64,000 nucleotides of DNA, taken from positions 124,001 through 188,000 of the forward strand of contig CAMPDV010000677.1 of NCBI GenBank assembly GCA_946699065.1, read 5' to 3'. Numbering within the stretch: the stretch's first letter is position 1; every line of letters begins with the position of its first letter. Position numbers and translations under genes: made by a program. A model generated the notes under the pieces. The model ran no database searches, was not told the origin of the DNA, and was given only the letters and a program-made list of their open reading frames with translations. The stretch is from Loxodes magnus. Taxonomy: Eukaryota > Ciliophora > Karyorelictea > Loxodida > Loxodidae. Below are positions 13,608 through 25,634 of this stretch, piece by piece.

Positions 13608-16600
13608 ATGGCTATACAAAATTACCTTATCATAATAACTTTAGCCTTGGTTTTATGTCAAGCTTCTATTGTTATTATTTTTACTTAAAAGACTGGAGAA
13701 TCAGCCTTTTATATATAAGGTTAGATAAGCAATTATATTCTAAAAGGAAAAAAAAATCCTATAGAATAAGTATAGATTAAGAAAATATCCAGTATGAATC
13801 ATCTAAGTAACTTGGATTTGAGTATTTTTAAATTAATAGTTGAACTCTCATAAAGTAGCTAAATTACTAGCATCTTAAAAGGAATAAGTTATTAGAATAA
13901 GTTATTTCATATTATCTGTTATAGAGATTTGCAAAATTCCTTTAGTTTAAATAGTATTAGCATTCTTCTAAGGTATGAAGATGAGGAATAAGCAATGCAA
14001 ATTTATTTAAATATTTATTCACTTTAGAATATTTTCTTAATACACTAGGTACAATCGTAATATTCTTAGTCATTAGAATTTTTAAACTTACAAGGAATAA
14101 AGAACTCATTTATTTTCAGAGATATTAATAGCATTCCTTCAAACTTAATATCTATTTTAAAAAATTCTGGATGCTCAGTTTTCATTTTGAACGCAGATTA
14201 GCAATAAACGTTAAAAATCCTTTAAACTGCTGACGCTGTGAAACCTGCAACAGAAGGTTATGGCTGAATTCTGACTGTTTAGTCAAGTTGAATTTTAGAA
14301 AAAACGATTGAAACTAATAAATATCTAAATCAGGGCTAACTGGATTCAATTCGTTCAACAAATACTCTATGGACTATAACTCTTGAGCTTGGGATTACTT
14401 AGAATATTTCTTTGACTTAGTTTATGGAAAGTTAAAAAGCTGATAGTTATACTGAGCTGGCTAATATTTTAAATAGTAGAATCTTGAAATTAATATGTAT
14501 AATATTTCAGCTTACAACAAGAAGCAGGATCAATTATAGAAAACTCACATTATTTAATAAGATTGTATTTCAAAAATAAAAGAGGTTATTTGACCAGGAA
14601 ATATAGAAATTACCCCTCTTAACAAGATAAACTTGACTTTTAATTATACCTTAAACGAATGAAACTTTGACGGGTCTTACACTTGATTCGATGCTTATCT
14701 TTAGTAAACAGTTTGAGGTGGAGCTTATTATGTAAATTATAATTATAAAAAGGTATTACAAAATTATAATTTTTAGGCAGTAAAATTCAACTATAGACAG
14801 TCTCTTTTTGAAAGATAGAATTACATCGATTTACTAGTAAATAAAGCTGATTAAATAAGTGCTGCTCATGTGGTTAAAACTTCTGAAGCTATTTACTCTA
14901 CAATGCAGATCCTAGAAGAATTTTAGAAGTCAGTTCCTTCCTTTCTTACAGTTACAAATGATGATAAAGATTTGAAGTCTGGGTTTGAAGAAATTACTTA
15001 TAACTATGTGACTTCAGCAGATTTTGGGACTAAGTTGCTTAAATTTGCCTAAAAGAATCATTGATACGAGATAGGTATTTATGTAGAGTAAATTTTCAGA
15101 GTTTACTGCTATTTCAGACTTTATTCTGGAGCACACTAGCGATTTTGATATTAAAATAGTTAGTAGTCCAGCTTTGTAAATTTTCGAATGATAGATCATA
15201 GGAGATGAAGAAGGACTTGAAGATAGGATTAAAGAATGATACTCGCTAATTGCAGATGAAATAATGAAAAAGCAAATAAGAATTATCATTTGGTTGGCAT
15301 GACTTGAGTCATAAGTAGAAATAGGATATTAACTTCACCTTAAAGGAATCAAAAAAATGATTTAATTTGAATAGGACATAACATGGAAAATTATGTCATT
15401 TATAGTAAATAGACATTAGAATGAGGAGATAGCTGGAGTTTGGATGTATTTGCAGGAAATTAAATATTGGTACATCCTATAGCATGGAGAAATGAAATTG
15501 GACAAATTCAATGAGAATTTGCTTCCTAATGTGCAATAATACTTCTTCCAGAATTTTAGTGCTATTTCTTTGAAAAGACTTATATTATCGCATATGCATA
15601 TGAAAGCATAATAAATTAGGGTAAATATTATAACGATCTAAAAATAATGTATAACGCTATTAATAATGTAGATTTTGTAGGTTGTAGTGGAAGTGTAAAG
15701 TTTAAAGATCATTTTAGAACAGATGCTAACTTCTTATTCAAAAGTTTGCAATAAGATTCTTAAGGAAATTGGGACTTCATTAATAATGGAAAATATTGTC
15801 CTGCATGTGCAATTGTCTGAGACTTTGAAATTGATATTCTTTATTTTAGTCAAACTACAATACCATCAGAAGATCATTTTGCTTAATATGAAAATTGTAA
15901 TTTTACAATTAGACATCTTTATGATTATGACTAGGGAAAAATGATCATAGACTTTATAATGACAGGAATGCCAGTGCTAAGCTTTTTACTCTTAGCAATA
16001 AGATACAAAATCTGAAAGACAAGAGTCTATGAAAAAATTACCCAATACTACGAGAAAAATATGGAAGATGATTTCTTCTTTTTCATTCTTCTAATTCATA
16101 GTGGGCAATATTTAGTCTTGGACCAAATTTAAGATTATTAAACGAATTATTGAATTAAATAATAGATTTTTTATCTCTCAATATAAAGGAAAGAGAAATA
16201 TCTAATATTATATTTTGAACTTGCTTAGGAAACTCAATATTGTTCTTTCTATTACTTCTTAGCTTTTTCGGAAAACTAGAAATAAAATATGAAAACAGAT
16301 TTACAAGAATAGTAGGGTTTCTATCTTTTTTACTTCTACCTTTATTGGGTGAGTTATTATACATGCCTATTCTCTTTGTTCTGACTGACATGTTTATATG
16401 CATGCAAGGAGTTGACTGGGATCTGGATTAAAAAATAAGATATAATAAATCTTTTCTAGAAAAGGATTGCCTTCTTTGGTGTGATTCAGATGAACACAAG
16501 CTTAAATTAATTTTATCCTCCTTTGCTTTGATACTTTTCTTTCCTCTTGCCTTTTTATCTAGACCACATTGATAAGATATGAAAGATACTTCCTTAATCT

Positions 16601-17286
16601 ATTATGCTATTATCCTATATAAAATGAAGCCTTATACATATGATCGTGCTAATGTATTCTAGGTAGTCATTTTGATAATAGAAGTTGTTATAGAACTTTT
16701 TGCAACTTATGCTTAATTTTGCAGATCAAGCTTGAATAATGTTTTTATTGCTATCATACTCATCATTTCAGCATTCGTAGGCTCTTCAATGCTAATAATG
16801 AAAAAACATTTTCCTTAGTATTTAAAGCATGATCCCATAGATACCAATTTACTATTTAGATTTGCTTATAGGTGTGATGCTAAGGTTAGCATGTTAAAAA
16901 ATCACGTTGAAGTATAGAAAACAAGAATAAATTAGATACAGACAATAAAAACTTAGACTTTATTAGATCACTCCTCTATAATCTAAAACAGTTTTATGAT
17001 TGAAAATATTCCAAATAATCCTCAAAACTCTTAAAATTTATCTCAAGAAAAAAAGAGCGAATAGGAAAAAAAGAAAGCCAATTTTAATGGTAAATTTTCA
17101 GACTAGGAAAATAACTAAATTTTTACTAAAATTAATAAAATTTAATAAACTATTAAAGTACAGGTTTGCTATTTAAAGTCAGACAAAAACTATATTAAGA
17201 GTTTGGAAGACAGTCAATTTATAGATTCGATAAATGAAAAATAAATAGATAACTTGGTGGTTGAGAACCTCGTAGATAAGGTTTGA
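13608..17286 (+). CDS. Membrane receptor with PBP type-1 ectodomain
   Basis: The start ATG opens a hydrophobic signal peptide (NYLIIITLALVLCQASI). The next roughly 650 residues have features of the periplasmic-binding-protein type-1/ANF-receptor fold: KNHWYEIEFTAISDF, then MKKQIRIIIWLAW, then NDLIWIGHNMENY, then a late DFVGCSGSVKFKD block. About six hydrophobic helices follow (for example MPVLSFLLLAIRY, NSILFFLLLLSFFG, NNVFIAIILIISAFVGSS), then a hydrophilic Gln/Asn/Lys-rich cytoplasmic tail ending at TGA 17,284-17,286. This resembles class C GPCR architecture: ligand binding outside, helical bundle in the membrane. The frame must change at four places: near 14,476-14,510 (probable intron), 15,075-15,099 (probable 25-nt intron), an A7 run at 15,351-15,357 (one base short), and about 16,020-16,110 (intron or indel). 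The gene is recognisable; its intactness is uncertain. Confidence 0.65.
14476..14510 (+). other. Probable intron 1 of receptor gene
   Basis: A GT...TTTCAG segment of 35 nt whose removal joins the upstream and downstream frames. A nested alternative, GTATAATATTTCAG (14,497-14,510, 14 nt), restores the same frame, so the donor is undecided. Confidence 0.45.
15075..15099 (+). other. Probable 25-nt intron 2 of receptor gene
   Basis: GTATTT...TTTTCAG. Removing exactly 25 nt joins NHWYEI to EFTAISDFILEHT, restoring a typical PBP-1 segment in frame. Very short introns are common in ciliates. Confidence 0.6.
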
Positions 17287-17776
17287 TTATAACTTTTATT
17301 TAAATTTTATAATATTTAGAATAGAAAAACTCCTATAAAATTATTTAGCAATGTAAAATCTATTTCCATATCTTATATAATAATCATATTCCTTAACAAT
17401 TATTTTGAATGAGTATAATTTAATTTAGAGAAAAATGAACGAATTTAGAATTATTTGGAAATAATAAATTTAAATTAATATTGCTATAACTTAAAAATTA
17501 AAATATAAGATGCTTAATAGGTTAATAGTCATAAACTAAATATAGTTATATATAGAAGCACTCTTTATCCAAATAATTAACTTTAATTACTATTTAGTTT
17601 AAGCTTAATTTTAAGAAATATCTCAAAGCTTAAATGTTAGAGTAGCTTGATTTATACACTTTAATGAAAACTTTTCAATATTTTTTAAGCTGTAAACATA
17701 AAATTTATTTATCTGAAAATGAAATAAAAGAGATAAAGATCTTTTCGATTATTTATGAATGATAATAAAAATTTAT
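17287..17776. other. AT-rich spacer between convergent genes
   Basis: No gene seen between the receptor stop (+) and the end of the gag-like gene (-). Confidence 0.5.
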
Positions 17777-18774
17777 TCAAATTAATTAAATAAGAGTAAA
17801 TCTTAAGATAAGCTAAAGAAGCAATATTGCATTTATTAATAAATTACTAAATTAAAAAGTTTAAATTGGAGTTTAGTGAACTTGGAGGACTTTCAACCTC
17901 GTGTTCACAGGACCAGTTTGATAGCCTGGCTGGAACCAGCTCCCTTCAGGACTCTTTCTTCAGTCGCCTTAGATTGTATACCACTTCGGTTTGTAGATTT
18001 GACCTCCTAACGGATAAAATTAGTTACAGAATTCTCGTCTAATCTTATCCTAATATTAGTACTATTATTTTTCTTATTATTTTCTATTCCAGTACTATTA
18101 TTTAATTAATTTCAATTTCTAACATTGTCTATATTTATGTCCAGTTTGTTTGCATACAAAACATCTTGGTTTATTCCTAATTCATTTCTTGTCTGGACTC
18201 CTCGGTAAATTAATAACTCCTTCTATGTCCATTGGATCTTGAATTGTCTTAACTTTGAGTTCCTACTACTGTTGCTACTTGCAATTCTCTTCAAGCACAG
18301 TTGTTCTCTGCTGCAGCAATCCCATTTCCCTGAAGAAAGTGTTTTGCTCTCGATCGTAGACTTCCCAGAAGCTTTCTTTCCATTCCTTGAACTCAGTAAC
18401 TTGATTTTTTAGAGCTCTATTCTCTAATCGTAGCCTCTTTACTTCCTCCTTCAGGTCAGTGAATGCGACTAAAATTTATGCCTGTTCTTCCTGGAACTAT
18501 GCCATCGCAAACTCTCGCACGGCTGCTGCTTCTTGCGTCTCCAACACCTTTCTAGGTCCTTCCTCTTCAGTTGGTGTCATCGGGGTAGCCTTTTGGCGCT
18601 TTTGTCCCATCTTTTAGGTTGGTCTGGAAGTTCCTAGTTGAGTCTATTATTCTTGAAGGTTTTGAAAAGAAGATTATTTCTAGGAAGAAGACGTGTTAGT
18701 TAGAGATGAGGGTTCCTATTTTCTTCCCCTTTTTAGGAGGTGGTATAAAAGCCTTTCTTGAACCCTTCTACCAT
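17777..18774 (-). CDS. Gag-like CCHC protein, N-terminal frame disrupted
   Basis: ATG at 18,774 begins MVEGFKKGFYTTS, nearly identical to the gene at 3,613. The frame then shifts once in the A5G4 tract near 18,730, and the remainder is open from before ATG 18,610 to TGA 17,777-17,779. The body has an SSLTNTSSSQKQSS low-complexity part and a strong coiled coil (FTDLKEEVKRLRLENRALKN...). It then has the canonical knuckle CFVCKQTGHKYRQC at about 18,121-18,165 and a conserved tail FCNQFYPLGGQIYKPK. G+C falls at about 17,872, so the true end may be a little upstream of the first TGA. It is a divergent member of the same family, probably the ORF1 of an old element or a standalone gene. The N-terminal shift may be a mutation, an assembly indel or an unrecognised intron. 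Confidence 0.7.
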
Positions 18775-19004
18775 TTTTAATTTATATTGCATTTATTATA
18801 AAAATTCAAATAACACTGCTTAGCAAATTAAGAATTTATGAAGGGATCATATTTTATTTTTGCTATCACTTAATATATCTGAAAAAAATAAAGTAATTTA
18901 AAACCTTAACTTATAATCAAGATTCTACTTTTGCAAAGCCCTTCATATTTTAAAGCTTATAATTTATATATTAAATTCTTAATCTTTTTAAAATAATTAA
19001 AAAG

Positions 19005-19292
19005 ATGGTGGGACCTGAGATTGACCTTCTGAATCATACTTTCTGGTTTTATGGCTAGGAACAAGTTCCTTTCCTTCGCTGAGAAAGTCCCTGGTCAAAG
19101 TCAACCTTTGCAAGGGAACGCCTTCCTCTTGATTATCCACTCCTGGTAGGGGCTTGAAGCCTGGCTGCCCATAGCGATGGAGCTCCCTGGCAGCTGCTTT
19201 TCGAAAGCAACAGGATATCCCCGTTATCCCATGAAGGGAGTGTTGGGGTCGTTTAACTGCAAGAAGTTGCAGTCCAAAACTCTTTAAGTTGA
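19005..19292. other. Isolated GC-rich island, coding or structured RNA
   Basis: About half G+C in a region of roughly one-fifth G+C, with sharp edges. Plus strand: ATG 19,005 to TGA 19,292 is open for 95 residues (MVGPEIDLLNHTFWFYG...) but needs TGA, TAG and TAA as sense. Minus strand: one frame has no stop-type codon at all and reads hydrophilic protein (RELHRYGQPGFKPLPG, then GVPLQRLTLTRDFLSEGKEL). The DNA also folds locally, with CTGCAAGAAGTTGCAG near the 3' end and AGGAACAAGTTCCT and GCTTTTCGAAAGC inside. It lies 230 bp upstream of the gag-like start and could be a remnant of the same element or an RNA gene. I cannot decide. Confidence 0.4.
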
Positions 19293-21703
19293 AATTAATT
19301 AATTAATTATTTTTAATTATTTTAATATACAATTAAATTTCATAATATCTCCAATATTTTAAATATAATTTCAATAATAAAATTTAATTTTTATTTAATT
19401 TTAATTTTCTAAATTAAATCAAAAACTTTTGATAATATATAGAAGATTTTACACTTTAAAAATATTAAAATTTTAAGAATCATTTTATATAATATTAATT
19501 ATTAAAATAAAAATTTTAAGTTATATATTATAGACTAAAAGTTTAAAATTTATTTGTAATTTTTTAATTTTAAATAGTAAATATTAATTTTTCCTAAAAT
19601 TTAATAAGTTTAAGAATAAAATAAACAATTTTATTATTTATGATATAAGATTTTATTAATATTTTTTAAATAAAGATTATAAGATTTTTTATTTCAAATT
19701 TTCTAAACACTTGATAATATGAGAGCCACAGATGGATAAATTTTAAGAATATCATTCTTTGATTTTATTCTATTTGATATTATCTTTCAAGATAATATTA
19801 TATTATTTCTATGATATTACCTGTATGATATTAATATTATTTTTAGTTAGAAATGAGAATGTTTTATTAATTTATTAATTAAATAAATAAATAAAAATAT
19901 TGAAATCCAATTATTTTCGAAATTAAAAACAAAAAATTTTTTTTTTCAAAATTTTTGTAAATAATTAATTAAATACTTCAATAAAAAAAATATATCTTAT
20001 TTTCCTAAATTTTTAAAATAGTTAAAGTTTAGTTAAAAATAAGTTACTTTTAATAAAAGATTTGATAGAAAATATAATTATAAATTTAAATAAATTTTTT
20101 TTAAATATTTTGGTTCTGCTAAAAACCAAGATGATATTGTATATATATTAATATTTGCTTACTTTCTTACTTATAATTTAAAATTTATCAAGGTGTAAAT
20201 AGGTATCTATGGAAAATGAGAGATTATTTCTATTAATATTAAGAAATTTTTATAATAATAGCTTTAAAATAAAATTAATAGACTTTTAATAATTTAAAAA
20301 TTAAATAAATATAATTAATGATTTATTTTAAAGTATTTAATTTATTTAAACTATTTAATAGAAGAATATAGATATACAAAATTTATTTTAAATTTAATAA
20401 AATTATGTGAAAATTTGGTTTTTTAACTGTAAAATTGGTTTTTAATGATAAAATAGTTGGATTTCTATATTCTGTTTCTTTATAAGGCTACCTTGTTTTA
20501 TTTTACAAATCTTGAGAAAATATGCAAATAATAAAAATTTAGTTAAATAATAACTCTAACTTCAAAAGTTTTCACCTTATTAATTGAAAATTTTTTTTAA
20601 TTTTTCAGAAAATTATATGAATATTTATCATCTTATTGCTATATTTTAAAAATTATGTAAAGTAAAAGTATGAAATTTTTACTCCTTGTAATGTACATCA
20701 AAATATTTTTTTACTAGCATTTCAAACTTCTAGGCTAATTATAAGTATTATTTATCATAAATTTTACCGCAAGTTGATATAATATTTTATTCCTTTTTTA
20801 TATTATATTTTATAAAATATAAATATCTATAAATTTATGATATAAGCAAAGAAATTAATTATTTAAAGAAAATAAAATTAACTTTTTATTATTAAAGTAC
20901 TAAATATAAATTATATATCATCCTTTTTTATTTATATGTCCTACTTTTATAAATTATATTAATATTTTTTTATTCAGTATTATATTAACTTAGTTGAAAT
21001 ATATTATCCATAAAATTTAATAAAACATACTAGATTTTATCATTTTTTTTCTTAGTTTTAGTTATAATTTTTTATTAAATTAAAAAATTATAAAATTTAT
21101 TTGAAAATTATTAATGTAAATTTGAAAATTGTTTGTTGTTAAATAAAATATAAAAATTATATAATTGATTATTTAGTAAACTTACATAACTAAAAATTTT
21201 GAAGTATAATAAATATAAATTTCTAAAAATAATTTAAAATAAGAAATTTTGGTTTTAAATTTTAAATATAAATGAAAAAGGTCAAATGCAATGTTTAAGA
21301 GAATATAAGGCAAAATAATAAAAAATTTGATAAATATATTTAAAATTTTTTATTTAAAAATAATTATAAAATACAAAAATAAAATTTATATAAAATAATT
21401 AAAAATAAATACTTACAATTTTTAGATTTTTTATCAAATAAATTTTATTTCATAATTTGTAAATCTTTATTCATGTTAGCAATTAACTCTTATATAAGAT
21501 ATCTTGTCTCAATCTACTAAAATAAATTTTTCTAAAATTTAATTTTAATTTTTATTTTATTTCCCCTTTGTCTTTATAAAATTTTATTTTCTTTCTATTT
21601 TACATTTCTTTAAAAAAATTTAAATTATTTCTACATATTTAATCTTTCATAACTAAAAGACAATCTTTTTTATATCTAATTTCAAATTATTTCTAATTAT
21701 TTT
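19293..21703. other. AT-rich gene-poor region
   Basis: Long A/T tracts only. It ends at the left boundary of the tandem 14-kb unit. Confidence 0.55.
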
Positions 21704-22587
21704 AAATATATTTATACACTATGAGTTATATTATCAATTTTTAAATCTTAAATGCTTGTATCCTAAGTTTTTACATTTCTATTTTACTTTTATGTTTTTT
21801 TCATAAGCTCTTACAATAATTTCAACTAATTTATCATATCTATAGTAGAACTAATAATGAAATATCCTTAATTGTATTTAATTTTCTATGTTATTTGAAA
21901 ATGTTTATATATTTGATTATCTTTAATTTTCATTAAATATTATTATATTTAAATTTAAATCATTTTATCTCTTAATATTTTTCTTATATCAATTTTCATA
22001 ATTAATGTTCTTATTAATTTTTCATATATTTTATTATTAATAAAGAAAACTTAGCAAAGAAATACATTAAAAATGTAGGAATATAACTAGTAACTATAGT
22101 GCTGACTATAATGTCTATAAAAGTAAAATATTCACAATTATTTAGCTTTATTTTTAATATAATTAACTCTATAATGCTAACCCTTTCATGTTAAAGTTGA
22201 ATATCTTTTTAAATAATAGGAATTTAAAGCATTTTATATAAGTAAAATGATTTGCTATTTAGATATTAAATAACTTTTATCCCTTCTTATATTATTTATA
22301 ACTTAAACTTTTTCATATAAGCATTCTTTTTAAAATCAAATAGTTAATCTTTTTAAATAAAAATTAATTTATTCTAAATAAAAGGATGGATTAAGTGGTA
22401 TAAGTATGGTTACTTTAATATGAAATTATTATTTTAATTTAGATATAGTAATTAATAACTTTATAGCTTTATTATAAACTTTTAAAGACTAAATCATTAA
22501 CAATATTAGCATTCCATTTTTATTTAATTTATAAGAACAAAGTTTATTTACAAAATGGATTTAACTATTTAGTCCATTTTCTCAGGA

Positions 22588-23004
22588 ATGCCCAGCTTGC
22601 TTATCTAATAGTAGACTTTCTCGGAGTAATGGCCAATTGCAAAATTACTACCTCCTCTTAGCATTAAGGAAAAAAAATAATAAAAGTGTGATGAATGGCT
22701 GGAAAACATTCCTGAATTAAGAATTCCTAACATTTCTGAAGAAAAAAGGAAGAAAAGAATAAGAATAAAGAAAAGTAGAGAAATATCAAAATGTCCCCAT
22801 AAGGAAAGAAAACATTATGCTTAGTTGATGTGTAATGCATGTTACCATGCCAAAGCAAGAGAAGTAAAAGCAACATAATGTGAACACAAAGAAAGCATGA
22901 TGTATGCGAAAGGAAAATGTCTAAAATGCTATTAAAAAACTTACAAGAAGGAAAAGAGAAGACTTGAAAAAAAAATGAAATTAGATCCTAATGAATTGCG
23001 ATGA
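22588..23004 (+). CDS. Zinc-ribbon-like Cys/His protein, copy C (intact)
   Basis: 138 residues, ATG (MPSLLIQQQTFSEQWPIAK) to TGA. C-terminal blocks in order: CPHKERKHYAQLMCNACYH, KATQCEHKESMMYAKG, KCLKCYQKTYKKEKR, then a Lys-rich tail ending NELR. All metal-candidate Cys/His positions of copy B are kept. The Trp of SEQWP is TGG here, while copies B and E have TGA at that codon. It is the first gene of duplicated unit 1; copy D is its partner in unit 2. Confidence 0.8.
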
Positions 23005-23567
23005 TAGTAACTCAAATTATAAAATTATCTACTTAATAAGATTTAGCATTAATAAATTAAATATAAAGCTTAATTTTACCTTTAAAAGAAACATATTATA
23101 ATAATAATGGCTTTTAGACAGTTAATTTCTTAGAAAGAAATCGATAGACTAGTTATCACTTAAATTTGACAAACATTTTATGAATCTTAAGAGAAAGCAG
23201 AATAAAATTTTTTACATTTTGAAATATGTTTTTATATCTATTAAATATAATTTCATTTTTCATTTTATTTATTAGGCTATAGTAGAATAGATTTACTACT
23301 GCGCGCTTTATCATTTCATTTATTTTTTATTTACAACTTTTAAGTTAAAAAGACCGAACTAGATAAAATATTATTTTTATTTAATTATTGCTATTTTATG
23401 AGTGAATTTATTATATCGACCAACTTAACAATTTACATGAAATAAATTTCATTAAAGTCTTAAGCGAAATAATGTTAAGCTATTATTACAAAAATAGAAT
23501 AATGATTCTAAAACTTTGACTAATAAAGCTATTTTTGCTAAATAAATAAAAAAATCTATCTAAACAC

Positions 23568-24425
23568 TCAAATTATGCTTAAATTATCCTGTTATTTCCT
23601 TTAGCATCTTTATATAAATAATATCATTTCATTCTTTTTTATAATTTTAAAAAATAGGATAAAATTAAATTTATAATCTTCGAAGAAAACTTCATAGCTA
23701 ATTTCCATTTAATACCGTTCTCTCCCAAACTAAAGGTTTGCGTAGAATTTCGTGGGTCCATCATCCTTTCTACCCAAGATACATTTTCTTTCCGACTTCT
23801 TCTTCAATTGTTATTCTATTCTGATAATATTGAGTAATAAAATTTCTTCCTATATATTACTCCTGTCCTTGTTGGTAAAAGCAGAAAAAATCATCTAATA
23901 TTTATTTCTTATTAAATCTTTCAATTTCAATTTTCTTTCAACATCTTTTCGAGCAACGGTTCATCTAACATAAATAGCATCGAATTTTCCACAAAAGAAT
24001 TTATCTATTAACATCTTATTATTATTATTCAGGTTCAATTTCCATTGTAATGCTTAATTTCTAATCTTATGATTTTTAAATTATTGCTTGCTGCTATTCT
24101 TACTTTTCTAAAAATATTTTATTTTAAATTAAAACATTTGAGGAACCTCATTAAATTATTTATCAATCTATTTCAATTTAATTCACTATTTACGATTAAA
24201 TTTTATTGTGTTTCTTCTATAGATGGGAATTATAGGTATAATTATTAAATCAATTTTTCTAGTATTTCTATCCTTTATCTTTATTATTTTAATTCATATT
24301 ATTTATTAATTTTTCATTGCTTCATTGATTATACATAAGCTTCTGAAATTATTTTTCTTAAGCTTACTAAGGCACTTGTTCTGATAAGTTAGAATATTCT
24401 TCTTGTTTTTTAATAAATAAGCCAT
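23568..24425 (-). CDS. Hypothetical basic protein, unit 1
   Basis: Open from ATG 24,425 (MAYLLKNKKNILTYQNKC) to TGA 23,568-23,570, 285 codons with three TGA read as Trp. A well-formed stretch reads IRNQALQWKLNLNNNN, then KFDAIYVRWTVARKDVERKL, then RKDDGPTKFYANLQFGRE. Several differences from unit 2 are silent in this frame (TAA/TAG, AAT/AAC, AAG/AAA, GAT/GAC), which favours past coding. In unit 2 the ATG is TTG and the frame is broken by indels. The frame is also open upstream of the ATG, so the start is unsure. No domain recognised. Confidence 0.4.
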
Positions 24426-25130
24426 GAGAAGACTTGTTCTTAAATGAAATTGTATTAAATTTAATATAATATTAATCTTTGAAGCCTCTTTTAATAAAGG
24501 ATTGGTTATCTAGCATAATTAAAAGAAACTAGAAAATATTATTGAAATTATAAAAGTTTAAATAATCTTATAGTTTAAAAATAAATTTTACCATGATACG
24601 TATTTGTAATTTGCTATAGCGCTATTGTTTTATTTAAAGTATTTAATCTACTTTTATCAAAAATAATAGATAGAACACCCTAAAATCAATTATTAGCTAA
24701 TAAAGTTTTAATGTAACTATAATGAAACTAATGTAAGTTTAGATTTATTGCATTTCTTTAGAAAACTTTATGAAACTTATCTAAAAATAGAAATTTAATT
24801 ATACGAATTTAATAGATTAGGTAAAATAAATATAAATTAAGAAATTATCGAAATGCTAAAAACGAATGATGAGAAATTATCTACTTTGTTTTAATAAGAT
24901 TTAGCATAATATTTAAAGCAAAGATATATTTACTAAAATTTTATTGTCCAAATAAATGCTATGAATTTTAGGAGTGCTACCTTTATAATCTTTCTATGTT
25001 TTATATTGTAAGCAAACATTGGAAATCGAGTGATTTATATAAAAATATAATTATAATTAAATATAGCAAGTTGATTATAAATTTATTCACTTTATATAAA
25101 TTAATAAATAAACTGGAGTTTTTCTGTATT
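24426..25130. other. AT-rich spacer
   Basis: The short plus-strand frame at 24,961 (MNFRSATFIIFLCF...) resembles a signal peptide but changes frame between the two units, so it is not called. Nothing else seen. Confidence 0.4.
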
Positions 25131-25634
25131 TCAATCATTAAATTATATACTTTTTATAGATTTAAAATGCTTGTATAATAATAATAAAAATTATTCCTAA
25201 GCTATAAATACAATTTAAAGATAAAAATTAAATTAAATTTAGATTTATTTTTAATTTATTTTAAGTTATTTAACAATAATCTAATATAATTAGTTTCTAG
25301 CTTTGTATGACTTAATTATGTTTCTTTAATTTATAGATACCTTACTCTATTGATCTAAAAGATTATTTTCAGTATTTGAAAACTAAAATTCATACAAATC
25401 AAGCTATTATAATAAGATTATCTTATCCTTCTCTTTTCGCAATTATTTATTTTTATAATTTCTTTATTCCGTTAGATTTTTAGTGGATTTCATCAATTTA
25501 AATTCCTTTTTTCGCTTCTCTATTTCTTTCTTATTAATAATATTTAACACTTCTAAAGATCCTTTTATTCTACCATATTAGCAAAAGGTAGAAAAAGAAA
25601 AATATTAAATACATAGTTGCTTTTACAAGTTAAT
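25131..25634 (-). CDS. Lys-rich coiled-coil protein, unit 1 (5' end unresolved)
   Basis: A minus-strand frame reading YGRIKGSLEVLNIINKKEIE, KSTKNLTEQRNYKNKQLRKE, then NLLDQQSKVSINQRNIIKSY to TGA 25,131-25,133. Over the 444 nt from 25,131 to 25,574 there is no indel relative to unit 2. Of eight substitutions noticed, five are silent in this frame (including TAG to TAA) and one is Arg to Lys, a pattern expected for a coding sequence. The protein is basic with heptad-like charged segments. No domain recognised. The start is not resolved because a poly-A/T tract upstream breaks the frame; an upstream exon is possible. Confidence 0.5.

Noticed and set aside
15014..15289. Minus-strand frame of 91 codons
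   Set aside because: Antisense to the PBP-1 domain of the receptor gene.
15723..16431. Separate small genes suggested by standard-code frames at 15,723 and 16,240
   Set aside because: The 16,240 frame is the genuine receptor frame but only part of it, cut short by reassigned codons. The 15,723 frame is an out-of-frame shadow.
24996..25178. Plus-strand frames here and at 39,049 (signal-peptide-like start)
   Set aside because: The start region changes frame between the duplicate units, and the far end overlaps the minus-strand Lys-rich gene.
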